A stretch of DNA of 64,000 nucleotides. Source: JAFNGF01 sp964567045. Lineage in GTDB: Bacteria; Planctomycetota; Phycisphaerae; Sedimentisphaerales; Anaerobacaceae. Positions within the stretch are counted from its first letter, which is position 1; each line of letters begins with the position of its first letter. Of the stretch, positions 1 through 8,977 are shown one piece after another. The stretch spans positions 59,212-123,211 of the forward strand of contig CAZMLE010000003.1 of assembly GCA_964567045.1 (NCBI GenBank). Reading direction: 5' to 3'. Position numbers and translations under genes: made by a program. The notes below the pieces were generated by a model, which was not told the DNA's origin, made no database searches, and saw nothing but the letters and a program-made list of their open reading frames with translations.

Positions 1-2024
1 TCGAACGAGCTATTTCCGGTGATGATATTATCGCTGTAGGTAGCGTCGCGGTATGTGGATTCGGTGGCCAGTTTGATTCTGGCACTGGTGATGGCTCCGC
101 CGCTTACTGTCACTTGGACATCGTAAGTGCCAGCTTTGGTATAATTGCTGCTGGCCGAGTAAAATTGGATGGTATTGCTGTTGGTGCTGCCGGTCTTGTC
201 TGCGCCTATTACTGCCAGCGCTCCCAGGTAATTCTCGCCTATGGCTTCATAGAAGGCATTGGCATCCAGAGTCAGCACCCCATCTCTGTCCAGTTCCAGG
301 CCGATCTGTCCGGGCATCAAAAAGGTGTCGATATCCTCGACAAATCCATTGGTTTGAGCTATCAGAGGGATGTTAAGCTGGGACTCTATCGTCGAAACGA
401 CATAATCTCCCATCAGGACACCGGCGGTTTTTAGGATGTCATTGTAGCCGGTCTTCTCCTGAATATAGACGACGGCGGCATTGTAGGCCCCAACCATAGA
501 GTTCAGTTTTTCTTTGACTGACTCGATGTCTCTGGTCAGGGTTATCTTTTCTCCGTTGGCATCGGTTGTATCGTGCAGATGCAATGTGAGGCCGCTGATA
601 ACATTGTCTATCGTATTTGAGCTTCTGTTGATCCAGCCGTCACTGCCCTTTGTCTGTTCAGTCATTATGTAGTTTGAATTGGCTGAGGGAGTAAGGTTGC
701 TTGGGTTAATGGAAAGCAGGTTAACATCGCCCAAGGTATTTAGGAAAGTAAATGTTGTCACACCTCCATCTACCGTCAAGTTATCGCCGGATACGATGAT
801 GTCACCGGTCGAGACATTTGGCAAGGTTTCAAGTGCAGCTTGAATCTGGGCGGTGGTGGCATCATAGGCGATGGCGGCAGTTGTGTGCCCATCATAAGTT
901 AATGTAAACGTGCCGCCAGTTGCCTTATTCGTGGTAGTCAGCTTTTGTACCTCGGAAACCGCTGAACTTGAAGGGTAGCCGTCTACCCTGATTTTCGAGT
1001 CCTGTGCCGACTGTGTCATGGTAAAGTCTGCTGCTGCAAAGCTGGCGAGGTTAGCGGTGCTGCTTCCACCCTGTGTTGACCGGCTGATAGCAGGAATATT
1101 CAAGGTTGTTGAGCCTGAGCCAGGATTATAGGACAAGGTAAGTTGCATCTGGCTTGTGCCGCATGTGTGGTCGGTAAGGCGAATCTCTCCGTTGACTAAG
1201 GCTGCGGTAGCACGTCCGTCGAAGGCATCGTTGATTTCTGAGATGAGGTGAGTCAGTTTGGTGTCGCTGGTAATATTAAGCTCTCCACTTACAGCGTTGC
1301 CGTTGTGGTCTTTGCCGCTAATCGTGATTTTTTCTCCGCTGGAAAGTGAGCCGCTAAACTGGTCGAGGTCTACGATTTTGGAGCTGAGTGTAGCGTTGTC
1401 GCTGTTAACTGTAAAAGCGGATACCGCTTCCCACAGTTCTGTGTTACTGGCGTTGATGGAGATTCTGTAATCTGTGCCGGCCTCGTTGCCGTTCAGCACC
1501 AGATGATAATCGCCGCTGTAGAATAGCAGGCTGGCGGTGACCCCTGGATTGTTTGCGTCATTGTTTATCAGGCCAACCAGATCTTCGAGACTTGTGGTAG
1601 CGGTGGTTGTTATTACGGTTTCTTTACCGTTGTACGAGTAGATAAAAGTACCGGCGCCGACACGATCTTCGCCATACTCAAGGCCGGTCGTATGAACCCA
1701 TCGTTCGGCGTTGGCCAGGCGGTTGATTACAACAGTGTGGTTGCCTTCAAAAGCATTATAGGACGCTTCAGCGGTCAATATATCGCTATCACTGGAGGCG
1801 ACGGCGAAAGCACGAAGTTCCCGAGCATCGGATAGGGCCTTAACCGTGCTTCTAAGGGCATCGAGCTTGGTCTTCAGTGTGCCCAGCGCATCTTTTTTTT
1901 CTTCCCAAGCGCTTTTGCGTTCTTCGTACATATTCAGCGTACGTCGTTCGATAGCCATTAGTTGAGATATAAGAGTGTCTGTATCAATCCCTGTTGCCAG
2001 ACCTGAAAGACGCAAAGTTGACAT
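1..2024 (-). CDS. fliD: Flagellar hook-associated protein 2 / filament cap (partial, C-terminus beyond window)
   Basis: The N-terminus reads MSTLRLSGLATGIDTDTLIS, the classic FliD_N signature, followed by a coiled-coil stretch. About 674 codons are visible with no stop before the window edge. FliD caps the growing filament and promotes flagellin folding. The late part (roughly residues 520-600) matches FliD_C, with TRDIESVKEKLNSMVGAYN. Around residues 330-410 there is an extra repeat-like domain, GGTFTLTYDG then AQIQAALETLPNV, of the kind seen repeated in planctomycete surface proteins. The start is the ATG at 2024, with a weak AAGGGC upstream. The gene lies last on the minus-strand flagellar locus, after a glycosyltransferase/methyltransferase gene. 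Confidence 0.93.
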   Translation of the reverse strand, partial: MSTLRLSGLATGIDTDTLISQLMAIERRTLNMYEERKSAWEEKKDALGTLKTKLDALRSTVKALSDARELRAFAVASSDSDILTAEASYNAFEGNHTVVINRLANAERWVHTTGLEYGEDRVGAGTFIYSYNGKETVITTTATTSLEDLVGLINNDANNPGVTASLLFYSGDYHLVLNGNEAGTDYRISINASNTELWEAVSAFTVNSDNATLSSKIVDLDQFSGSLSSGEKITISGKDHNGNAVSGELNITSDTKLTHLISEINDAFDGRATAALVNGEIRLTDHTCGTSQMQLTLSYNPGSGSTTLNIPAISRSTQGGSSTANLASFAAADFTMTQSAQDSKIRVDGYPSSSAVSEVQKLTTTNKATGGTFTLTYDGHTTAAIAYDATTAQIQAALETLPNVSTGDIIVSGDNLTVDGGVTTFTFLNTLGDVNLLSINPSNLTPSANSNYIMTEQTKGSDGWINRSSNTIDNVISGLTLHLHDTTDANGEKITLTRDIESVKEKLNSMVGAYNAAVVYIQEKTGYNDILKTAGVLMGDYVVSTIESQLNIPLIAQTNGFVEDIDTFLMPGQIGLELDRDGVLTLDANAFYEAIGENYLGALAVIGADKTGSTNSNTIQFYSASSNYTKAGTYDVQVTVSGGAITSARIKLATESTYRDATYSDNIITGNSSF

Positions 2025-2131
2025 TTCTTTTTGCCCTTGTTATGTTCACATAGCTTTCAACGGTCACCGAATGTGTGCGACAATTGCGCCAGTCTGAACT
2101 TAGTTATCGTGTAAAAAATGTGCGGCTTAAA

Positions 2132-5100
2132 TCATTTATCCTGCATTTGCTGCGAGGTCTCCATAGGCTCTAAGACAAGTCGCGGCACTATTCTGACATC
2201 GGTCATCTCAACACTATCAATGGTAGCATTTTCAGCACACCATTTCTGGATGTCCTTGGTCGAGTTCTTCTCATTGAATAGTTTACTTGCCACATCAACT
2301 ATTCTTCTCGCGGCATTGGTAAAAGTATGGCCTTGGCACAACTTATTACTTAGATTGGCAAATTCCTTTCTCGCCCTTTCGTTCTGTAAGAAATAATCCA
2401 GCTTTCTTGCCAAATCTTGCGGGCTCTTATAGGTAACTATACCAAACTCTTCTATGCCTTGAACATAGTTGCTGATTTGAAAAGCTTTTAAGGCGGCAAG
2501 ATCAAATGTTCTATTATTCACGAAACCAAATTGGCTCATTGTTTCGTGATGGTCGTTTAATACGATCTTTGCACGAGAGTATAACTGCGGCAGTTTGTGC
2601 CATTCCACATATTCGGCTTTGTAGTATTCGTTGTCGAGGAAACCGTGCCAGCCTTGACCTATGACGTAAAGACTATATTTTTTGCCCGTATCAAGAACAT
2701 CCTGGATAATTTTCCGCCGCCTGTCTTTATAGTACCTGTTTCCGACAAACAGAAGGTCAATATCTTTGGCCAAGCAGCTTGTGGAGGGATTGAAAACCTC
2801 CTGGTCTGTTGCCTGAGGTAGATAAAAACATGGCACTTTTATCGTGTTCCTCAATCTTTCAAGATAGATGCGTGAAGCGCAAAATACAAGGTCGAACTGA
2901 TTGATTTGTTCGATGGTCTGTCTTTCAGGATGATTTATTATCCAAAGTATATTGCGGTTGTAGGGCTTGGGAGTATACCCATATAATCCTCTTAAATGAA
3001 TGACGATGTCTATGTGTTTATCAGCTTGGTTCCATTCATCTTTGAATTGCACTTCACAACTATTGCCTAACTTCATGATGGCTTTAGCCAGACTATTGGC
3101 AAAAGGCGTATCTCCCCATCCCAAATCATTTCTGGTAGGAGTGCAGGTTTTAATGGCAAATCTGAATTTTTTAACCGGTGACCGGATAGGCTCTACGATG
3201 GACTTCTGCACCCAGCAGGTCAAGGCATTTATATACTCAGACCTTGAGACTGAGACGGATTCATCATTCTGTAAATAAGGTTGGATTGTCTGTGATGGCC
3301 CTTGCCGCACCTGATTACCAGAGATGATGACATCCGGTTTTATCTTGCCGGCCCATCTTTCCTGGAGCAGCCTGTCATTCTGCTGAATTCCTTTGTAGCG
3401 TTCTTCTTTGCTGCTTCTGGATTCATACTGAAGCACTACGCTTTTTGGCTGATATACGATTTTCTTCCCCGCTTCGGTTAGTTTGAAACACAAATCTACG
3501 TCTTCGTACCCGTTCCAGTAGCTCTGGTCAAAACCGTTCACACTGTGAAAATCAGACTTTCGAATCACTATACATGCGGCAGTAACCACTTGAAAAAGCA
3601 TCGGGACGTTAACGAAAATGTGATCAGAAGGCTGTTGCATGAAAACATGCTTAGGCAATAAAGAATTCTTTCCTTCGACCTGGAGTATTGCAACGCCGGC
3701 GTGCTGAATGGAACCATCAGGATAAAGCAATTTGCTGCCGACAGCCGCAACGTCTGAATCGTTCTGCAAAACTTTTGTAAGCTCTTCTAACCAACCAGGT
3801 TGCACCTTCGTATCGTTGTTCAAAAAGACAAGATAATCTCCGCCGGCTACAGCCGAGCCTTGATTACAGGCTCTGGCGAAACCGAGATTCTCAGCGTTTG
3901 AAATGACCTTCAGACTTCCGCTGAGACATTTGAGAAATTCTTTTGTGCTATCTGTTGAGCCATTGTCAACAATAATGACCTCGTACGGACTGTTCGGCGT
4001 GTTTTCGATAAGTGCCTTAAGGCATTGTTTTGTGTATTCTATGTTGTTGAAAACGGGGATGACAATTGAAACTGCTTTCGGCCGGGGTTTCTCGGCCTCG
4101 TTACTGGCAAGGGATTTCTTGTCGGAACTTATGCTCTGGGTTGGTACTGCTTCTTTTTGTATTTGCTGCTTGGGACTATCATTACTATAACTACGAGCCA
4201 CGCAGATTATGAAATCTTTTTTTTCAAGATGGTCTTCAATGTTGTGTTCATGGCGGTTCTGGTACTTAAAAAATTCACACACCAGACTGTTTGCGGATAA
4301 CCATTGCTGAATTTTTGCCTCATTGATTTGAAATGTTGAATGAAAACCCGAGTTAATTGCCTTCGGGGTCTTTTGCTCCATGTAAGGTGTTGACAGAATG
4401 AGCGTACCACCAGGTTTGAGCGCGCGGCGAAAGACTCCAAACAATTTAGAGACGTCACCTTCCTTTAGATGCTCAATTGTCTCAAAGGAGACAATATAAT
4501 CAAATAGAGATTGATACCCCAAATCTAATAGGTTGGCATGAACAAATTCAACATTCCGGATGTTTTTGTAACGAATTTTTATTTGCTTTATGACTTCTTC
4601 GTTGATATCCGCGCCAATTACCCGGGCAGAGTTTTCCGACAGCATAACGCTACCATAACCCGTCCCACACGCAAAATCTCCCACTATTTTTCCAGCTGGA
4701 ATGATGGATTTAGCATACTCATATCTGCGGCAGTGATTTTTTTGGTTTATATCTAATCCATCAAACCTGATGCGTTCTTTGTAGAATATATCAACACGCT
4801 CTCCGTTGTTGCCCAAGTTGTTTTTGGCAAGACGAAAACGGTTTTCCATCAGCACAAAATTCTTATTTGCAGAGATGCTGAGTTTTTCGCCGGAACCGGC
4901 AAGCTCATTGATAGATTCGTCCAGCGCCGACTTGTCAAATTTAATAAAGTCCCTTACCAGCAATAAATACTCTCCACTTGAATTCATCGCCCCCTTGTCA
5001 AATAACTCCTTTTGCGTTGAGACTGTCTCAGCATTCAAAACCTTCAGAGCTGGCAGGATTTTCCTTATCTGTCTTTCATCGATCTCCAGTCCCTTGTTAT

Positions 5101-6097
5101 TGACAATGACAGTCTCAAAATCACTGGATAGTCTCATCTCGCCTAACTGGTGCAGATACGCGCTGAGCTTGGCAGAATCATTCCCTGCAGGCAGGATAAT
5201 CGAACAACGCACAGCCGCTTCAACTTGTACTTGCGGGTTGCCATCTAAACTTCTAATTATCTGGTGAGAATCTCTCTTGAAGATAAAACAAATGCTTAAG
5301 TAAAAATGGATAGAATCAAGGTACGTTGTAAAATAGTTAAGTTCGTTTTCTTGAAGAGAGTAAGATATTTTAGCTGGGTTTCCACAGCCTTGTTTTCCTC
5401 TATTATTTAGTTCATCAATTAAATCTTTTAAAAATTCAACCGTCGTGTAAGACTTGCGAAAACCACCACCGAAGTTTTCCCAGTAGGAAGTGCATAAATC
5501 CTCAATGACGTATATCCCACCTGCATTAAGGCATGGAAATAGAATTCTAAAGCTTGTTATTTGTTGATGCATAAAGTGACCGCCATCGTCAATGATAATA
5601 TCAAAGTTGCCTCCAGCTTTTTCAGCGAAAGATTTAAGGAATTCTTCATCGGCCTGGTCACCTATGAATATTTTAACTCTTTCATTAGCAGACTTGAGAC
5701 AATCCGGGTTCGTGTCAATTCCGAAAATCTCTGCATTTGGGAAAAACTCCTCCCACATTTTTAGAGACTGTCCCTGGGCGACACCAATCTCTAAAACTTT
5801 TAGTCTTTTTTCTCGAAGAGGTGAAAAGTACCTAAAATAATGTCTTGTATAGTTATGCCATAACGGACTCTTATCTGTGCCATATTTTATCGCGATTTCA
5901 TCTAAGATATTATTCGTGTCAGGATCTTCGAGCTCTTCTTTATTGGTGGGCCTTTTATTAACGATTCCCACTTTATTAGTCTCTACGAGGACCTGCCTAT
6001 CTCTGCCATTTAGGATATCCTCTTGCGGCAATTGATACTTGCTTTCTAACATTTCTCTTACATCCATCGCTTGGATGGTCTCCAGCAAAAGTGACAT
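2132..6097 (-). CDS. Multidomain methyltransferase-glycosyltransferase, probable flagellin/surface glycan enzyme
   Basis: This 1321-residue protein carries several enzymatic modules. Residues about 65-270 form a SAM-dependent methyltransferase (VLEIGVAQGQ, then IIIDDGGH). Residues about 295-430 look like a degenerate GT2-type fold (CSIILPAGND). Residues about 435-640 form a second class I methyltransferase (GDFACGTGYGS, then FETIEHL). Residues about 680-930 form a GT2 glycosyltransferase (VSIVIPVFNN, EVIIVDNGSTDST, FLNNDTKV). Residues about 1000-1290 resemble the CgeB/DUF3880-like GT-B transferases (DLLFVGNRYYKDRR). No signal peptide or membrane segment is seen, so it is probably cytoplasmic. 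Its place directly before fliD and after flgL and TPR-glycosyltransferase genes suggests glycosylation of flagellin or hook proteins. That role is inferred; surface polysaccharide synthesis is the alternative. Confidence 0.82.
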   Translation of the reverse strand: MSLLLETIQAMDVREMLESKYQLPQEDILNGRDRQVLVETNKVGIVNKRPTNKEELEDPDTNNILDEIAIKYGTDKSPLWHNYTRHYFRYFSPLREKRLKVLEIGVAQGQSLKMWEEFFPNAEIFGIDTNPDCLKSANERVKIFIGDQADEEFLKSFAEKAGGNFDIIIDDGGHFMHQQITSFRILFPCLNAGGIYVIEDLCTSYWENFGGGFRKSYTTVEFLKDLIDELNNRGKQGCGNPAKISYSLQENELNYFTTYLDSIHFYLSICFIFKRDSHQIIRSLDGNPQVQVEAAVRCSIILPAGNDSAKLSAYLHQLGEMRLSSDFETVIVNNKGLEIDERQIRKILPALKVLNAETVSTQKELFDKGAMNSSGEYLLLVRDFIKFDKSALDESINELAGSGEKLSISANKNFVLMENRFRLAKNNLGNNGERVDIFYKERIRFDGLDINQKNHCRRYEYAKSIIPAGKIVGDFACGTGYGSVMLSENSARVIGADINEEVIKQIKIRYKNIRNVEFVHANLLDLGYQSLFDYIVSFETIEHLKEGDVSKLFGVFRRALKPGGTLILSTPYMEQKTPKAINSGFHSTFQINEAKIQQWLSANSLVCEFFKYQNRHEHNIEDHLEKKDFIICVARSYSNDSPKQQIQKEAVPTQSISSDKKSLASNEAEKPRPKAVSIVIPVFNNIEYTKQCLKALIENTPNSPYEVIIVDNGSTDSTKEFLKCLSGSLKVISNAENLGFARACNQGSAVAGGDYLVFLNNDTKVQPGWLEELTKVLQNDSDVAAVGSKLLYPDGSIQHAGVAILQVEGKNSLLPKHVFMQQPSDHIFVNVPMLFQVVTAACIVIRKSDFHSVNGFDQSYWNGYEDVDLCFKLTEAGKKIVYQPKSVVLQYESRSSKEERYKGIQQNDRLLQERWAGKIKPDVIISGNQVRQGPSQTIQPYLQNDESVSVSRSEYINALTCWVQKSIVEPIRSPVKKFRFAIKTCTPTRNDLGWGDTPFANSLAKAIMKLGNSCEVQFKDEWNQADKHIDIVIHLRGLYGYTPKPYNRNILWIINHPERQTIEQINQFDLVFCASRIYLERLRNTIKVPCFYLPQATDQEVFNPSTSCLAKDIDLLFVGNRYYKDRRRKIIQDVLDTGKKYSLYVIGQGWHGFLDNEYYKAEYVEWHKLPQLYSRAKIVLNDHHETMSQFGFVNNRTFDLAALKAFQISNYVQGIEEFGIVTYKSPQDLARKLDYFLQNERARKEFANLSNKLCQGHTFTNAARRIVDVASKLFNEKNSTKDIQKWCAENATIDSVEMTDVRIVPRLVLEPMETSQQMQDK

Positions 6098-6297
6098 AAA
6101 ATTGGCTTCTAATCTGCCAGATACTGAGCCACAGCCATATACGCAGCTTTTCTACCTCTCTACAGTCTCCCTGAGATTTCGCTACCCATCCTGGCTAATC
6201 CTCTGGGTTTAGTGTTCAAATATCCTGTTTAGTTTTTCTGTCCCCCCTTACACACGCTATTACAGGTTCTCCTCTTCTCAAACTCGTTTCTTCATAA

Positions 6298-6630
6298 TCA
6301 GGTATTACTGCGATACGCCTTGATGGTTTTTCTGCCCTTGCGAATATGGTTCAGGCGTTCTACGACGTCTGCTTTCTCTGTTGTCAGAACCAGGCACAGG
6401 TCTACATACAAGCTCCGCAGCCGCTCTCGGTTGTCCTTGAACGCAGCCTGCTCAAGGATTTTTGTCTGGGCGATTTTTTTCGCCAGCTCGCCAGCCTGCT
6501 TGCTCACCAACTCAACTGTACTGATGTCACCCTGCTGGGCAAGCTCTATTTGCTTTTCCAGCAGATGTTGCAGGTCACTCAGAATCTGCCGTTGTTGGTC
6601 CCGATTATTTTCAACATTTCCCGCATTCAT
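6298..6630 (-). CDS. Small coiled-coil protein, FliT/FlgN-like flagellar chaperone candidate
   Basis: The product of about 110 residues is charged and helical (DLQHLLEKQIELAQQGD, then KKIAQTKILEQAAF). It has no signal peptide and no cysteine motif. The ATG at 6630 is preceded by AGGAGC at a good distance, so it is preferred over the longer frame that would overlap the TPR gene upstream. Size, helical heptads and position among filament genes resemble export chaperones such as FliT, but no signature motif decides it. It could equally be an uncharacterised small protein. Confidence 0.6.
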   Translation of the reverse strand: MNAGNVENNRDQQRQILSDLQHLLEKQIELAQQGDISTVELVSKQAGELAKKIAQTKILEQAAFKDNRERLRSLYVDLCLVLTTEKADVVERLNHIRKGRKTIKAYRSNT

Positions 6631-6676
6631 ATAATTTAGGCTCCTGGATGTCTTGTTCGACAGAGACCAACGCACA

Positions 6677-7330
6677 TTACATTTGCGTGTGTGAGCCTTG
6701 AGCAATACTGTGCTCAACTTCTTCCAGAAGATTGGCTGCCTCCTGGTTGGCAGTATCCAGAGCTAAAATGTCCAGGAGAATTTTTCGGGACTGCTCAAGC
6801 TGGCTTTCCTTCATATACAATGCTGCCAGAGAGAACATAACTGACGTATCGCCGGGGTGCATGTTCAAATATACTTGGAGATAGTGAATGACCTTTGCGA
6901 ATGACCCCATTTGGCAAGAAGTTTGAAATAGCCCTAAGAGTGCCGTAATGTTATCGCTATCCAGCTCAAGCGATTTCATGTACAGCTCGAACGCTTGCGG
7001 GTACTCTTTTTTCTGCTGAGCAACCATAGCCAGTCCGGCGTAGGCTTTGGCGGAGTCGGGGTCCAAACGACAGGCGACTCTGAACGCTATTTCAGCATCA
7101 TTAAGCAGCTCCTGCTGCAGGGCAACTACTCCCAGCCCAACGTAAGGTCCCGGCTCATCCGGTTCCAGTGACGCCGCTTTTTCGTAGCACTGTTGGGCCT
7201 GAGCGTAGTTGCCAACAGACGCGTAACAATCGCCCAGTTCCTGCAAAACTTCGTAGTGCTGGGTACAATTGTGCTCTTGGGTTCCTGCAAAGCGGGCTCC
7301 TTCGATACTATTTCCTTGTGTGATGTCCAT
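6677..7330 (-). CDS. TPR repeat protein
   Basis: The 217-residue product is almost entirely tetratricopeptide repeats, about five copies, for example LGDCYASVGNYAQAQQCYEK followed by AASLEPDEPGPYVGLG. It has no signal peptide and no catalytic domain, so it is probably a cytoplasmic scaffold. It sits between a glycosyltransferase gene (9 bases upstream) and the small coiled-coil gene, so it probably belongs to the same transcript. In sugar transferases such as O-GlcNAc transferase, TPRs present the acceptor protein. A similar role towards flagellin is possible but not shown. Confidence 0.85.
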   Translation of the reverse strand: MDITQGNSIEGARFAGTQEHNCTQHYEVLQELGDCYASVGNYAQAQQCYEKAASLEPDEPGPYVGLGVVALQQELLNDAEIAFRVACRLDPDSAKAYAGLAMVAQQKKEYPQAFELYMKSLELDSDNITALLGLFQTSCQMGSFAKVIHYLQVYLNMHPGDTSVMFSLAALYMKESQLEQSRKILLDILALDTANQEAANLLEEVEHSIAQGSHTQM

Positions 7331-7339
7331 AGCAGTTTT

Positions 7340-8977
7340 CTATCCTCTAAATCCTTCAAGACTTCTTGGCTGTTCTGGGTGTCCATTCGTCTCAGCGGCA
7401 ACTGGGTAGTCTGCGCTGCCGAGAAGTATCTGTTCTGCTCTTCGCAGTAGTTCGATAGCCCGGTTAAGATCGTTTCTTTCGCGGGCGGCTTTTGCCTCTA
7501 ACAAGAGCGTGTCCACCGTCGGGCGTTGGCGATTAACTTGCTTGCTCAATTCCGATGCTTTGCTGTGATCTCCAGCTCTGTAAAAAGCTCTTGCAGCCCG
7601 TGTTTTCATCCACAGCTTGTTCTGGTAGTTCTCCCCGATGTATTCAAACATTTGTGCCGCTTGTGTCCAGTTTCCCTCTTTTTCAGCAAACTGGGCTTGT
7701 TGGAGCAAGTCGTCAAACTGGAAAGGCAATTCATCAGGGCGTGGCTGTCTTAGTGCTATCCCGGCTGCCGTCAAAGACTGCCGCACAGGCAACTTTGGAA
7801 AACCTTTCCGGGCGTGCTGTAAGTCTTCTTTTTTAACCACCGTTGCCCAGACAGTATCTGTTGAACCTTCCAACTCAAAGCCTTCTCGGCTGGTCGAGCT
7901 GTTAATCAGCGCATAGAGTGGATTCTCTATCCACATTTGTTGTATCGCAAAGCCGCTCGGTATAATGGTGACATACTTGCCGTCACACACTTGCAGCGCC
8001 GCATCTACCTGCTGGGCCTGGGAAGCTGCCGGCTCAACCGGAACGAGCTCTACATTAGGCATATCGGTCTTTAGCCTGTTGAGGTCAGCCTGAGGTAGGG
8101 GCAGATACAGTTTGTAGGGGTAGAACGTATGCCTCCAGATTGAGCCGATGGTTTGGCCTGCCTGCTTGTCTAACTTATCTGCGACGAGGATGATTGACAT
8201 ATCGTCAATTTTTGGCCAGGGCTTGGCGGGCCTTGTGGTCCGTATCGCCAGAACATTCCTCATGTACTCGCCCTGATCTTTGCGCTGCTGGATTGATATC
8301 CTGTCGGATTCTCCGACCGGGCTGTGGAATTCGCCCGTGATTTCCTGGACATGGCAAAAATCCGAGAAGAAGGCCAATTTGCGAGTCATGTCCCAGTCAA
8401 TCAGGATGTTGAGCTGCTCATTATATGGCCCGGTTTTCTCTATCAGATCTGCCCGGTGCATCAGGGACACGTGAAGCGCATGATTGAAGTACAACATAAG
8501 GAAGCGGTCGAAGTCGCGGCTAATTTCGACAACTTTGCCCAGAATCTGCCGGCTGCCGTCGGGCATAATCTTACAATATGCTTTGTAAAGGTCAGTGTAT
8601 GCGACCTGGCAGTCAGATTGATTTTCCAGGATATTGACTAACATTTCGATATGATTGGGATAGTACAGATCATCGTCGTCCAGATAGGCGATGTATTTGC
8701 CTTTGGCCCGGCCCAGGGCTTCATTGAGTGAGAAGGCTTTGCCGCGGTTGTCTCTTCTATTGATGAAAACAACCCGCGAGTCATTATGCGACTCAACGAT
8801 GTCGCTTACGTCCTGCCCACCATCGTTAACTACGATGACCTGCAGATTAGTGTAGCTCTGGCGCAGGGCACTGGCCAGAGCCTCAGACAGGTATTGCCGC
8901 CGATTAAAGGTCGGAATGAGTACACTGACCATCGGCCCAAATCGTGTATCTTGTATGTCATACCTCGCATCTGGCAT
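7340..8977 (-). CDS. GT2 family glycosyltransferase with C-terminal TPR-like region
   Basis: Residues about 15-220 form a GT-A glycosyltransferase fold: VSVLIPTFNRRQYLSEAL, VIVVNDGG, and the metal-binding YLDDDDLYY. The middle (about 255-400) looks like a second, degenerate nucleotide-sugar fold. The last 130 residues contain TPR-like helices (AEKEGNWTQAAQMFEYIGEN). The enzyme would transfer an activated sugar, probably in the cytoplasm. The start overlaps the preceding gene by 20 bases, indicating coupled translation. The first dozen residues (ARYDIQDTRF) coincide with a dispersed TACGA-type repeat, so the N-terminus may be repeat-derived. Confidence 0.88.
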   Translation of the reverse strand: MPDARYDIQDTRFGPMVSVLIPTFNRRQYLSEALASALRQSYTNLQVIVVNDGGQDVSDIVESHNDSRVVFINRRDNRGKAFSLNEALGRAKGKYIAYLDDDDLYYPNHIEMLVNILENQSDCQVAYTDLYKAYCKIMPDGSRQILGKVVEISRDFDRFLMLYFNHALHVSLMHRADLIEKTGPYNEQLNILIDWDMTRKLAFFSDFCHVQEITGEFHSPVGESDRISIQQRKDQGEYMRNVLAIRTTRPAKPWPKIDDMSIILVADKLDKQAGQTIGSIWRHTFYPYKLYLPLPQADLNRLKTDMPNVELVPVEPAASQAQQVDAALQVCDGKYVTIIPSGFAIQQMWIENPLYALINSSTSREGFELEGSTDTVWATVVKKEDLQHARKGFPKLPVRQSLTAAGIALRQPRPDELPFQFDDLLQQAQFAEKEGNWTQAAQMFEYIGENYQNKLWMKTRAARAFYRAGDHSKASELSKQVNRQRPTVDTLLLEAKAARERNDLNRAIELLRRAEQILLGSADYPVAAETNGHPEQPRSLEGFRG

